A stretch of 64,000 nucleotides of DNA from Spirochaetota bacterium (lineage in GTDB: Bacteria > Spirochaetota > Spirochaetia > Treponematales > Treponemataceae), in contig JAEXRH010000012.1 in assembly GCA_023438065.1 (NCBI GenBank), positions 1 to 64,000 on the forward strand. Reading direction: 5' to 3'. The notes under the pieces are model-generated. The model made no database searches. It was not told the DNA's origin and was given only the letters and a program-made list of their open reading frames with translations. The position numbers were made by a program, and so were the translations under genes. Below, piece after piece: positions 8,454-16,910 of this stretch (the first letter of the stretch is position 1; each line of letters opens with the position of its first letter).

Positions 8454-9400
8454 GCGCGAGGCGCGTCATCCTCGACGTCGATACCGGCCTCGATGACGCC
8501 GTCGCGATCATGATGGCCGCGCGCGACCCTGCGCTTAAGGTAGAGGGTATCACCGTGACCGCGGGAAACCAGACCCTCCCGAAAACCCTCCGGAATACCC
8601 TCAATCTATGCTCGGCCCTCCGCATCGCGGCACCCGTCTTTTCCGGGATGTCGCGGCCCTTGATGCGCGAGCTCGTGCCGGCGGCGTACATACACGGCGA
8701 GTCCGGTTTCGACGGTCCGGTCTTCGATTCCTGCGACAAGCTTCCCGAACGCGCTCACGCGGTAAATTTCATCGTGGAAACGGTCATGGCAGCCCCTTCC
8801 GGCGAGATAACGCTTATCGCCGTAGGACCCCTGTCGAACGTCGCGATGGCCCTCAGGCTCGAGCCCGCCATCGCCCCCCGGCTTCGCGAGCTCGTTATCA
8901 TGGGCGGCTCGATCGGGAAGGGGAACGTGACCCCGTCCGCGGAGTTCAACATCCACGCCGATCCCGAGGCCGCCGCGATCGTCTTCGCGTCGGGCACCGA
9001 GATAGCGATGATCGGGCTCGACCTGACCACGACCGTCGTACTCGACGACGACCGGCTCGCCTCGCTTCGATCCATTCCCGGCCGCGCGGCGGAGATCTTC
9101 GGCCAGAGCATGGAACGGTATTCGGCCGCGACCAGGCGATTCGCCGGGGAATGTCCCGCGATGCACGATCCCTGTTGCGTCGCGTACGCGAGCGATCCCT
9201 CCATCTTCGAGTCAGAGCCCTACAACGTGGAGATCGAGCTTTCGGGGCAGCATACCCTCGGGCGAACCGTAGTCGACGTCGCGGGAACGACGGGAAAGAA
9301 GCCCAACGCCCGGGTCGTCCTTTCCGTCGATCGACCCCGCTTCTGGAAGCTGCTCGAGGAGTCGCTCGGCCGCTATCGGGATATCCCCGGACGGAATTGA
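8450..9400 (+). CDS. Inosine/uridine-preferring nucleoside hydrolase
   Basis: The 316-residue protein begins with the calcium-binding nucleoside hydrolase signature DVDTGLDDAVA (9-19). It continues with the GNQTL region, the MGG motif, the EFNIHADPEAA segment and a C-terminal region compatible with the family. These enzymes cleave the N-glycosidic bond of ribonucleosides to free base and ribose. It directly precedes a nucleoside-type ABC importer and deoD, which supports a salvage role. It overlaps the upstream gene by 4 bp. Base specificity cannot be told from the sequence. Confidence 0.92.
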   Translation: MSARRVILDVDTGLDDAVAIMMAARDPALKVEGITVTAGNQTLPKTLRNTLNLCSALRIAAPVFSGMSRPLMRELVPAAYIHGESGFDGPVFDSCDKLPERAHAVNFIVETVMAAPSGEITLIAVGPLSNVAMALRLEPAIAPRLRELVIMGGSIGKGNVTPSAEFNIHADPEAAAIVFASGTEIAMIGLDLTTTVVLDDDRLASLRSIPGRAAEIFGQSMERYSAATRRFAGECPAMHDPCCVAYASDPSIFESEPYNVEIELSGQHTLGRTVVDVAGTTGKKPNARVVLSVDRPRFWKLLEESLGRYRDIPGRN

Positions 9401-9493
9401 GCCGATCGAGCCGCGCGGCGCTTTCCGGCCATTCCCCGTTCCCGGGCAAATTACCGTGAAATACCCGTTTTTTTCTTCCCCGCGCGCCATCCA

Positions 9494-9522
9494 TTGAGTT
9501 ATAATTGTAAAAACACTATACT
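9494..9522 (+). promoter_or_regulatory. Sigma70-type promoter of the nucleoside importer operon
   Basis: TTGAGT (9494-9499), a 17-bp spacer and TATACT (9517-9522) lie 47 bp upstream of the lipoprotein start. A second TATAAT at 9500-9505 lacks a -35. An aggaggc ribosome-binding site follows at 9560-9565. Confidence 0.65.
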
Positions 9523-9568
9523 TTCCCTGTGAAGCCCAGTATTGGGCATATCGCAAACAGGAGGCAAT

Positions 9569-10669
9569 ATGAAGAAGATTATTGCGGGCGTGCTGGTTGT
9601 GCTCATCGCGCTCGGCGCGTTTACCGGCTGCGCCAAGAAAGACGCCGCCAAGTCGGACAAACCGACGATTCGACTTATCACCGACGCGACCGGCATCGAC
9701 GACAAGTCGTTCAACGCGGCCGCGTGGCGCGGGATCCTCGCGTTCTACGGCGATACCTGGGAAAACCAGGCGAGCCGCGGCAAGCTCTATGACGTCGTTA
9801 CCTGCCAGACCCAGGACAAGTACATCCCGAACCTGAAGCAGGCGTCGGACGAGGGTTATGACCTCATCTGCGTGACCGGTTTCACCTTCGCGGACGCCCT
9901 CACCGAGGTTTCGAAGCTCTATCCGAACCAGAAGTACATGATCGTCGACGTCGACTGGGTCAACGCCCCGAACGTCATGCAGTTCACCTTCTCCGAGCAT
10001 GAAGGTTCCTACCTCGTCGGCGTCGCAGCCGCGCTCAAGGCCAAGGCGGACAAGATCGCGAATCCGAAGTTCGGTTTCATCGGCGGAGTCCCCGGCGCGG
10101 TCATCACGAAGTTCGAGGTCGGCTACATCATGGGCGTCAAGTCCGTGTTCCCCGACGCGACCATCCTCGATTATTACGCGAACGACTGGGGTAAGCCCGA
10201 GCTCGCCAAGGCCCAGGCCAAGAACTGGTTCGACTCGGGCGTCTACGTGATTTATTCCGCCGCCGGCGGTACCGGCAACGGAACCATCGCGCAGGCGAAG
10301 GAATACCGGAGCCAGGGAAAGAACGTGTGGGCGATCGGCGTCGACTCCGACCAGTTCGAGGAAGGCGTCTACTCCGAGGGCAAGTCCGCCGTTCTCACCT
10401 CGATGCTCAAGCGCGTCGAGACCGCGACCACGACGGCCCTGAAGTCCGTCGAGGGCAAGACCTACGCGCCCGGCGTCGTCGTCCTCGACATGAAGGCCGA
10501 CGGTATCGGTTTCTCCGACAAGAACCCCGAGCTCGGGGCCGACATCGTCTCGAAGGTCAACGCCGCGAAGAAGGACATCATCGACGGCAAGATCAAGGTG
10601 TACGCGACCTACAAGGAAGCGCTCGCCGCCAAGGCCGTCCCCGAGGGGCTCGGCGCCAAGGATAACTGA
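9569..10669 (+). CDS. BMP-family nucleoside-binding lipoprotein (PnrA/TmpC-like)
   Basis: A 366-residue substrate-binding protein of the BMP/PnrA family. The N-terminus is a lipoprotein signal peptide (two lysines, hydrophobic core, then FTGC with lipidated Cys21). Family motifs include the DDKSFN segment (about 41-46), the GxxFADAL region and FIGGVPGAVITKFE. In Treponema, TmpC/PnrA binds purine nucleosides at the outer face of the inner membrane and hands them to an ABC permease. Here the ATPase and two permeases follow, separated only by an attenuator-like terminator that would give the binding protein a higher dose. The ATG at 9569 has an aggaggc site. Confidence 0.93.
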   Translation: MKKIIAGVLVVLIALGAFTGCAKKDAAKSDKPTIRLITDATGIDDKSFNAAAWRGILAFYGDTWENQASRGKLYDVVTCQTQDKYIPNLKQASDEGYDLICVTGFTFADALTEVSKLYPNQKYMIVDVDWVNAPNVMQFTFSEHEGSYLVGVAAALKAKADKIANPKFGFIGGVPGAVITKFEVGYIMGVKSVFPDATILDYYANDWGKPELAKAQAKNWFDSGVYVIYSAAGGTGNGTIAQAKEYRSQGKNVWAIGVDSDQFEEGVYSEGKSAVLTSMLKRVETATTTALKSVEGKTYAPGVVVLDMKADGIGFSDKNPELGADIVSKVNAAKKDIIDGKIKVYATYKEALAAKAVPEGLGAKDN

Positions 10670-10709
10670 TCGAGGCCTTTGCGTAACGCTGGAGGGGCTG
10701 TTCGGCACT

Positions 10710-10731
10710 GGCTGCCGGGCAGCCCTTTTTT
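10710..10731 (+). terminator. Intra-operon terminator/attenuator
   Basis: GGCTGC-cgg-GCAGCC (10710-10724) followed by C and six T forms an intrinsic terminator between the binding-protein gene and the ATPase gene. An alternative gggctg/cagccc pairing (10695-10700 with 10720-10725) competes with it. A second inverted repeat, aaaggcg-ag-cgccttt, follows at 10732-10747. It probably reduces transcription into the ATPase and permease genes. Confidence 0.7.
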
Positions 10732-10764
10732 AAAGGCGAGCGCCTTTGAAAAACGGAGTGTCTG

Positions 10765-12309
10765 ATGGAATCAATCGCAATCGAAATGCTCGGCATCACG
10801 AAGGCGTTTCCCGGAGTGATCGCGAACGATCACGTGAACCTTACCGTCCGCGAAAACGAGGTGCACGCGCTCCTCGGCGAGAACGGCGCGGGAAAATCGA
10901 CCCTCATGTCCATTCTTTTCGGGACCTACGACCCTGACGAGGGGGTCATAAAGATCCGGGGAAAAGAGGTTAAGATCAAGGACCCCAACGCGGCGACCGC
11001 GCTCGGGATCGGCATGGTACACCAGCACTTCAAGCTGGTGAACAACTATACCGTCACCGAAAACATCGTGCTCGGCGTCGAGAGCCGGAACCGGTTTGGG
11101 ATGCTTGATCTTAAGACGGCGGAGAAGAGGGTAGCGGAGCTTTCCGAGCGATACGGACTCAAGGTAAACCCCCGCGACAGGATCGAGGATATCTCGGTCG
11201 GCATGCAGCAGCGGGTCGAGATCCTCAAAACCCTGTACCGGAACGCGGATATCCTCATTCTTGACGAGCCGAGCGCGGTTCTCACCCCGCAGGAAATCGA
11301 CGAGCTTATGGATATCATCAGGCGGCTCAAGCGCGAGGGGAAGACGATCATCCTCATCACGCACAAACTGAAGGAAATCAAGGCCGTCGCGGAGCGATGC
11401 ACCGTCCTGAGGCGCGGGACCTACGTCGGAACCGTCGAGGTCCCCGCGGTAAGCGAGCGCGAGCTCGCGGAGATGATGGTCGGCCGCGCGGTGAAATTCG
11501 AGATCGATCGGGCTCCCGCGAAACCGGGCGAAGCCTATCTCACGGTCGAGGGCCTCAACGTCAAGACCGCGCGCGGCGTGCACGGCGTCAGGAACCTCTC
11601 GCTCGAGGTACGCTCGGGCGAGATCGTCGGTATCGCGGGCGTCGACGGAAACGGCCAGACCGAACTCATCTACGCGCTCACCGGGCTCGCCCCGGCGGAC
11701 TCAGGTAGAATCCTCGTGAAAGGCGTCGACGTTACGAAGATGAGCGTCAAGGAGCGCGTCAGGGCCGGCATCGGGCACATCCCGGAGGATCGGCACCGGC
11801 ACGGCCTCGTCCTCGACTTTTCGGTGGGAGAGAACTGCGTCCTCAAGAACTACGACGCGGTCCCCTTCTCGTCGCGGCTCGGGGTTCTTTCCGACGCCGC
11901 GATCGCTGACCACGCGCGGGATCTCATAGAGCAATACGATATCCGCGCGGGCGAGGGCCCGGCGATGAAGGCGCGCAACATGTCGGGCGGCAATCAGCAG
12001 AAGGTGATCATCGCGCGCGAAATCGACCTCTCGCCCGACGTGCTCGTCGTCGCCCAGCCAACCCGCGGCCTCGACGTCGGCGCGATCGAGTACATTCGGA
12101 AGCGGATCGTCGCCGAGCGCGACAAGGGGAGGGCCATCCTTCTCATCTCGTTCGAGCTCGACGAGATCATGAACCTGTGCGATCGCATCGCGATCATATC
12201 GAAGGGCGAGATCGTCGGCGTGTTCAACGAGGGCGAGGTCGACGAGCATCAGATTGGCTTTATGATGGCTGGATCCGCGAAGGACACCGCGATGAGGGAG
12301 CGTACTTAA
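10765..12309 (+). CDS. Nucleoside ABC transporter, duplicated ATP-binding protein
   Basis: This 514-residue protein has two ABC ATPase domains in tandem, as in sugar/nucleoside importers (RbsA/NupA-like). Domain 1 has Walker A GENGAGKST (38-46), a signature-like SVGMQQR and Walker B ILILDEP. Domain 2 has a variant P-loop (GVDGNGQTE), a canonical SGGNQQK signature and a degenerate Walker B (VVAQPTRGLD). The asymmetry is usual in this family: one site hydrolyses, the other is structural. The protein binds the cytoplasmic face of the two permeases encoded next. The ATG has a short ggag site. Confidence 0.93.
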   Translation: MESIAIEMLGITKAFPGVIANDHVNLTVRENEVHALLGENGAGKSTLMSILFGTYDPDEGVIKIRGKEVKIKDPNAATALGIGMVHQHFKLVNNYTVTENIVLGVESRNRFGMLDLKTAEKRVAELSERYGLKVNPRDRIEDISVGMQQRVEILKTLYRNADILILDEPSAVLTPQEIDELMDIIRRLKREGKTIILITHKLKEIKAVAERCTVLRRGTYVGTVEVPAVSERELAEMMVGRAVKFEIDRAPAKPGEAYLTVEGLNVKTARGVHGVRNLSLEVRSGEIVGIAGVDGNGQTELIYALTGLAPADSGRILVKGVDVTKMSVKERVRAGIGHIPEDRHRHGLVLDFSVGENCVLKNYDAVPFSSRLGVLSDAAIADHARDLIEQYDIRAGEGPAMKARNMSGGNQQKVIIAREIDLSPDVLVVAQPTRGLDVGAIEYIRKRIVAERDKGRAILLISFELDEIMNLCDRIAIISKGEIVGVFNEGEVDEHQIGFMMAGSAKDTAMRERT

Positions 12310-12310
12310 T

Positions 12311-13435
12311 ATGGAAAGGACCGACAAAAAGGGAAAAAGGCTCGCGGAATTGCTGTTGCGGTCGGACGGCGCGATCTCTGTCATGGTCGTCCTTCTCGGA
12401 TTTCTCTGCGGAACGGCGCTCATCCTCGCCGTCGGGAGAAATCCCGTGGGGATGTACAAGGCCCTCCTTCAGGTGCTCACCGGATTCAACGTCGACCGGC
12501 AGCGCTTTTACGTGCGATACGTCGGCGAATGGCTCGCACAGTCGATGCCGTTCATCCTCTGCGGACTCTCGATGGCCTTCGCCGCGCGCACCGGCCTTTT
12601 CAACATCGGCGGCGAGGGGCAGTACGTCGTCGGGCTCACCGTCGCGCAGATCGTCGGCCTCATGGGCCCGCAGGTTCCCGGTCTCCATTGGGTGCTCGCC
12701 CTATCGCTCGCGATGGTCGGCGGCGCGTGCTGGGGCGGTATCGTCGGTTGGCTCAAGGCGCGATTCGAGGTTTCCGAGGTCGTCGCGACGATCATGCTCA
12801 ACTACGTCGCGCTCTACGCGTCCCGCATCATCATCATGCAGATACCCGGAACGAACACCTACAAGACCCCGGACTATCCGGCGACGGCGCTCCTCGGCTC
12901 GACCTTCCTTTCCCGGATCACGAGCGGGTCCATGCTGAACCTCGGTATCATCTTCGTGCTCCTTTCGGTGATCGCGTACTGGTTCATCATCGAGAAGACG
13001 AAGCTCGGCTTCGGCCTCCGCGCGACTGGCTTCAACAAGGAAGCGGCGCGCGCGAGCGGCATTCCCGTCGTGAAGAGCATCGTCCTTTCGATGGCGATCG
13101 CGGGAGCCTTCGCCGGGCTCGCCGGCGGCATCGTCTCGCTCGGCTCGTTCAAGTTCGGCCGCGTCCTCGCGGGGAACGACGGATACGGCTTCGCCGGCAT
13201 CGCCGTCGCGCTCGTCGGTAACAGCACCGCCTTCGGCACGATGCTCGCTGGTCTTCTTTTCGGCATGCTCTCCTCGGCTCAGCCGCTCATGGAGTCAAAC
13301 CGGATCCCGAAGGAGATCACCTTCATCATACAGGGTCTCGTGGTCGTGTTCATCGCGATACGGGTCGGGTTCCGCATGGTCATCAGGTATTCGATGAAAA
13401 AGAAAGCTGCAAGGGAGGCCGCGCGCCATGATTAG
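12311..13435 (+). CDS. Nucleoside ABC transporter permease 1
   Basis: A 374-residue membrane protein of the BPD_transp_2 family with about 8-10 hydrophobic segments. The GLFNIGGEGQY motif (about 95-105) and EVVATIMLNYVALY segment are typical of YufP/NupB-type permeases. A short charged N-terminus precedes the first membrane segment. It starts 1 bp after the ATPase stop codon and overlaps the second permease by 8 bp, so the set is translated as a unit. The pair probably forms the heterodimeric channel for nucleosides delivered by the upstream lipoprotein. Confidence 0.93.
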   Translation: MERTDKKGKRLAELLLRSDGAISVMVVLLGFLCGTALILAVGRNPVGMYKALLQVLTGFNVDRQRFYVRYVGEWLAQSMPFILCGLSMAFAARTGLFNIGGEGQYVVGLTVAQIVGLMGPQVPGLHWVLALSLAMVGGACWGGIVGWLKARFEVSEVVATIMLNYVALYASRIIIMQIPGTNTYKTPDYPATALLGSTFLSRITSGSMLNLGIIFVLLSVIAYWFIIEKTKLGFGLRATGFNKEAARASGIPVVKSIVLSMAIAGAFAGLAGGIVSLGSFKFGRVLAGNDGYGFAGIAVALVGNSTAFGTMLAGLLFGMLSSAQPLMESNRIPKEITFIIQGLVVVFIAIRVGFRMVIRYSMKKKAAREAARHD

Positions 13436-14333
13436 CATACTCGGGAAGATTCCCACGATTCTCATGCTCGTATCCCCGATCCTCATCACCGCCACGGGCG
13501 GGATGATCTGCGAGCGCTCGGGCGTCGTGAACATAGCCCTCGAGGGTCTCATGGTCTTCGGCGCCTTCGCCGCGGCGACGACCCACTTTTTCCTCGAGCC
13601 GGTTCTCGGCCCCTCCTCGGTGTGGGTCGCGCTCCTCGTCGGCTCGCTTTTCGGCATGACCTTCTCGGGCATACACGCTTTCGCGTCGATCTCGCTCAAC
13701 GCGGATCAGACCGTCTCGGGTACCGGCATTAACCTTCTCGCGAGCGGCGTGACGATTTTCCTCTCGCAGATATTCTTCAAACAGGACAGGACAAAGCAGT
13801 TCATGCTCGGCATGATGCCCGGTCCCGGCGGAATCTACCCGACGGCCTGGATCGCGCTCGCGGCGATCGCCGTCACCTGGTTCATCCTGTATCGAAGGCC
13901 TTTCGGCTTGAGGCTTCGCGCGTGCGGCGAGAACCCGCAGGCGGCAGCCTCCGTCGGCGTCAACGTGATCGGGATCAGGTACATCGCGGTCCTCGCCTCG
14001 GGTTTCCTCGCGGGCCTCGCGGGCAGTTGCCTCGTGCTCACGACGAACACGCAGTTCAACTCGACGACCGTCAACGGCCACGGCTTCATCGCGCTCGCCG
14101 TCGTCTCCTTCGGCCGCTGGAAGCCGCTCGGCATCGCCGGCGCGTCCCTCCTTTTCGGCACGGCGCTCGCCTTTTCCATCATCGCCAACGATTATACGAT
14201 TCTCCGAAGTCTCCCCAAGGAGGTGTTCAACATCATGCCCTACGCGATAACCCTCCTTACCCTCGTGATCTTCAGCGGCAAGAATTACGCGCCGCTTTCG
14301 GCGGGGAAGCCCTACGAGAAAGGCTCGAGCTAG
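13428..14333 (+). CDS. Nucleoside ABC transporter permease 2
   Basis: A 301-residue multi-spanning permease (YufQ/NupC-like). It shows the ERSGVVNIALEG motif near residues 29-40 and the NADQTVSGTGIN segment (about 89-100), typical of the second permease of nucleoside ABC importers. The start overlaps permease 1 by 8 bp. deoD follows after a single base. Size and hydrophobicity profile match the family. Confidence 0.93.
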   Translation: MISILGKIPTILMLVSPILITATGGMICERSGVVNIALEGLMVFGAFAAATTHFFLEPVLGPSSVWVALLVGSLFGMTFSGIHAFASISLNADQTVSGTGINLLASGVTIFLSQIFFKQDRTKQFMLGMMPGPGGIYPTAWIALAAIAVTWFILYRRPFGLRLRACGENPQAAASVGVNVIGIRYIAVLASGFLAGLAGSCLVLTTNTQFNSTTVNGHGFIALAVVSFGRWKPLGIAGASLLFGTALAFSIIANDYTILRSLPKEVFNIMPYAITLLTLVIFSGKNYAPLSAGKPYEKGSS

Positions 14334-14334
14334 C

Positions 14335-15063
14335 ATGGCCACGCCTCATAACGCGGCACGGCCGCCCGAGATCGCGAAATCGGTTCTTCTCCCCGGCGAT
14401 CCCTTGCGCGCGCAGTACGTGGCGGCGAAATACATGAAGGATTCCGTCCAGGTTACCTCGGTGCGGGGCATGCTCGGTTTTACCGGTACCTGGCAGGGAA
14501 TGCCCCTGACCGTGATGGGCTCCGGTATGGGCGGGCCCTCGGCCGGCATCTATTCCTACGAGCTTTTCTCGCATTACGGCGTCGAGAGGATCGTGCGGAT
14601 CGGGACGGCCGGCGGACTTCAGGAAAGCCTTCCGCTCGGCTCGCTCGTGTTCGCGATGACCGCGAGTACCGATTCCGCGTATGCCCACCAGTACAGGCTT
14701 CCGGGCTCGTTTTCCCCGTGCGCGGATTTCGCTCTTCTCGAGCGCGCGGTTTCCTCGGCGCGAACGCGCGGCATCGATTTTCGCGCCGGTTCGGTTTTTT
14801 CTTCCGACCTCTTCTCGGAATACAATGCCCTCGGGCCGGAAGAGTCCTGGAAGTCGTGGTCCCGCATGGGGTGCCTCGCGCAGGACATGGAAACCTTCGC
14901 GCTCTATTGCAACGCGCACTGGCTCGGGAAGCGCGCCCTTTCGATCCTTACCCACACCGACTCGTGCGTGACCGGCGAGGGCATTGAGGCCGAACGCCGG
15001 GTGGAGGCCCTTCACCCGATGTTCGAGGTCGCGCTTGATGTCGCGCTCGGTGAGGCGCGATGA
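14335..15063 (+). CDS. deoD: Purine-nucleoside phosphorylase (DeoD type)
   Basis: The 242-residue protein matches the hexameric DeoD family: SVLLPGDPLRAQYVA at the N-terminus (phosphate-site GDPxR), RGMLGFTG, the GMGGPSAGIYSYEL segment, RIGTAGG and the DMETFALY motif. It splits purine (deoxy)nucleosides with phosphate into base and (deoxy)ribose-1-phosphate. Its place right after the importer permeases indicates that imported nucleosides are phosphorolysed on entry. It overlaps the following nitroreductase gene by 4 bp. Confidence 0.95.
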   Translation: MATPHNAARPPEIAKSVLLPGDPLRAQYVAAKYMKDSVQVTSVRGMLGFTGTWQGMPLTVMGSGMGGPSAGIYSYELFSHYGVERIVRIGTAGGLQESLPLGSLVFAMTASTDSAYAHQYRLPGSFSPCADFALLERAVSSARTRGIDFRAGSVFSSDLFSEYNALGPEESWKSWSRMGCLAQDMETFALYCNAHWLGKRALSILTHTDSCVTGEGIEAERRVEALHPMFEVALDVALGEAR

Positions 15064-15716
15064 TAGCCGAATCAGACGGCGCCTCGCGCCTCGCGCTCGA
15101 ACGGAGTTTCATCGAGACCATGCGGCGCCGCTACGCGTGCAAGCTCTACGATCGGAATCGTCCGCTGACCGACGCGGACGTAACATTCATTCTCGAGTGC
15201 GCGCGGCTGTCGCCGTCGTCCTTCGGGATCGAGCACTGGCACCTGTTCGCCGTGCGTTCTCCCTCGTCCATCGCGAGTCTCAAGGCCGCCTGTTTCGACC
15301 AGGACGCGGTCGGGACGGCCTCGCTCGCCGTCGTCGCCGCCGCGCGCCGCGCCTGGGCCTACGATCCCGACGGAGAGTTCATCGCCGCCCGGGGATGCCG
15401 TTTCCCGGGCGGGTTGGGGGTTTTCAGGGAGGATTTTCGCGGATACTACGAATACCTCAAGGCCTTCGGTCTTACCGACCACTGGGCGCGCGCGCAGTGT
15501 TATATCGCCTCGGCGAACATGATGACCGGGGCCGCCTCCGCGGGGATCGATTCCTGCGCGATCGAGGGATACGAAGACCGGGCTGTCCTCGACCTTCTAT
15601 CCCTCGACGCCGATCTCTGGGCAACGGGAATCGTAACCGTCTTCGGCTTTTCCGCGGAGACGGGCCCGCGGGAAAAGATCAGAATGCCCGTATCGGAGAT
15701 AGTGACCTATGTTTGA
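15060..15716 (+). CDS. Nitroreductase-family flavoprotein
   Basis: A 218-residue NAD(P)H-dependent FMN oxidoreductase of the nitroreductase family. It has the RRRYACKLYD N-terminal segment (FMN phosphate contact), ARLSPSSFGIEHW (about 50-62), and the GIDSCAIEGY segment near residue 160. The natural substrate is unknown; quinone, enone or nitro compounds are possible. It overlaps deoD by 4 bp (ATGA) and the HD gene by 8 bp, so it is in the same transcript. Confidence 0.88.
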   Translation: MIAESDGASRLALERSFIETMRRRYACKLYDRNRPLTDADVTFILECARLSPSSFGIEHWHLFAVRSPSSIASLKAACFDQDAVGTASLAVVAAARRAWAYDPDGEFIAARGCRFPGGLGVFREDFRGYYEYLKAFGLTDHWARAQCYIASANMMTGAASAGIDSCAIEGYEDRAVLDLLSLDADLWATGIVTVFGFSAETGPREKIRMPVSEIVTYV

Positions 15717-16905
15717 CCGGAATTTCGTGCTCAAGATTTTCGAGGGCTTCTCGATCGAGCGCTGGAACGATCTCGTTCGTCCCTTCGAGATAATCGAGAT
15801 GGACAAGTCCGCCGAGAAGACCGTTCTCGCGTACATCATCGGGAAGATGGAGGAGCGCCGCGGCTATGCCGTGGACTGGGACCGGATCATCTACGGCTCG
15901 TTTTTCGACCTTCTGAAAAAGATCGCCCTTTGCGACATCAAGGCGCCCGTTCAGCGGATGATACGCCAGGATCACCCGGAGGAATTCGCGAAGCTCAATC
16001 GCTGGGTCGTGGACCAGTACCGCTCGGTGATTGGCGAGTCGAGCCTCCTCGAGGAATTCGACGAATACGTATGCCGCCCCCAGGACGAGACCGACACGAC
16101 CTGGCGCGTGCTCCGCGCCGCCCATAAGTACTCCACGATGCGCGAGCTCGAGATGATCCGGATGGTCAACGAACCGTTCCGCATCGTCGCGATCGAGCGC
16201 GCGATAAACAAGGACATCGAGGGCTTCCTCGACCTTCGGGGCCTCCAGCTCCTCATGGCGAAACAGCAACCCTGGGACTTCCTCGTGGAAATCGAGCGCC
16301 TCCGGTTCCAGACGAGATGGAACCAGACGCCGCGCGTACCGCGGACGAGCGTGCTCGGACATTCCTATTTCGTCGCCGTCCTGACCCTGCTTATGGGTCG
16401 CGACCTCGGCCTGTGTCCCGAGCGGCGCTACAACGATTTCTTCTCGGCACTGTTCCACGACCTTCCCGAGGCGGTGACGCGCGACATCATTTCCCCGGTC
16501 AAGCAGGCGACGGACCATCTTCCGTTCATCGTCAAGGGAATCGAGGACCGGATCGTGGAAAAGGAACTGCTCCCGCTCATGGATCCCTCGTTCCGCGAGG
16601 AACTCGTGTATTTCACGACGAGCGAATTCGAGAATCGCGTGCGCGATGCCGGCGGGACTACCGTCGAGGTCGGCTTCGAGGATCTTCGCGACCTCTATAA
16701 CGAGGGAAAGTATCGCCCCGTGGACGGCAAGCTCGTTCGCGCGGCCGACCACATCGCGGCCTTCGTCGAGGCCTGGAGCTCGATCAACTACGGCATTTCC
16801 TCAAACCACCTCAAGGACGGGAAGCGGAACATCCTCGCGCTCTATCCCGAGGGGAAGCTCGTGAACGGGATCGACGTGCACGGTTTCTTCAGGGAATTCG
16901 CCTGA
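15709..16905 (+). CDS. HD-domain phosphohydrolase (YfbR-like)
   Basis: A 398-residue protein with a metal-binding HD domain in the C-terminal half. It has HSYFVAVL (first His), then FHDLPEAVTRDIISPVK, which matches the HDxxE..T.DI..PVK pattern of YfbR-like 5'-deoxynucleotidases, and a later Asp in the RAADHIAAF segment. The first 200 residues are unassigned and roughly double the size of classical YfbR. No signal peptide. It is last in the nucleoside operon, so a nucleotide monophosphatase role in purine salvage fits, but this is inference. Confidence 0.8.
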   Translation: MFDRNFVLKIFEGFSIERWNDLVRPFEIIEMDKSAEKTVLAYIIGKMEERRGYAVDWDRIIYGSFFDLLKKIALCDIKAPVQRMIRQDHPEEFAKLNRWVVDQYRSVIGESSLLEEFDEYVCRPQDETDTTWRVLRAAHKYSTMRELEMIRMVNEPFRIVAIERAINKDIEGFLDLRGLQLLMAKQQPWDFLVEIERLRFQTRWNQTPRVPRTSVLGHSYFVAVLTLLMGRDLGLCPERRYNDFFSALFHDLPEAVTRDIISPVKQATDHLPFIVKGIEDRIVEKELLPLMDPSFREELVYFTTSEFENRVRDAGGTTVEVGFEDLRDLYNEGKYRPVDGKLVRAADHIAAFVEAWSSINYGISSNHLKDGKRNILALYPEGKLVNGIDVHGFFREFA

Positions 16906-16910
16906 CGGGG

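Noticed and set aside
9401..9568. A purine riboswitch upstream of the nucleoside importer
   Set aside because: No conserved purine-aptamer core or three-way junction is visible; only a promoter and a short leader are seen.
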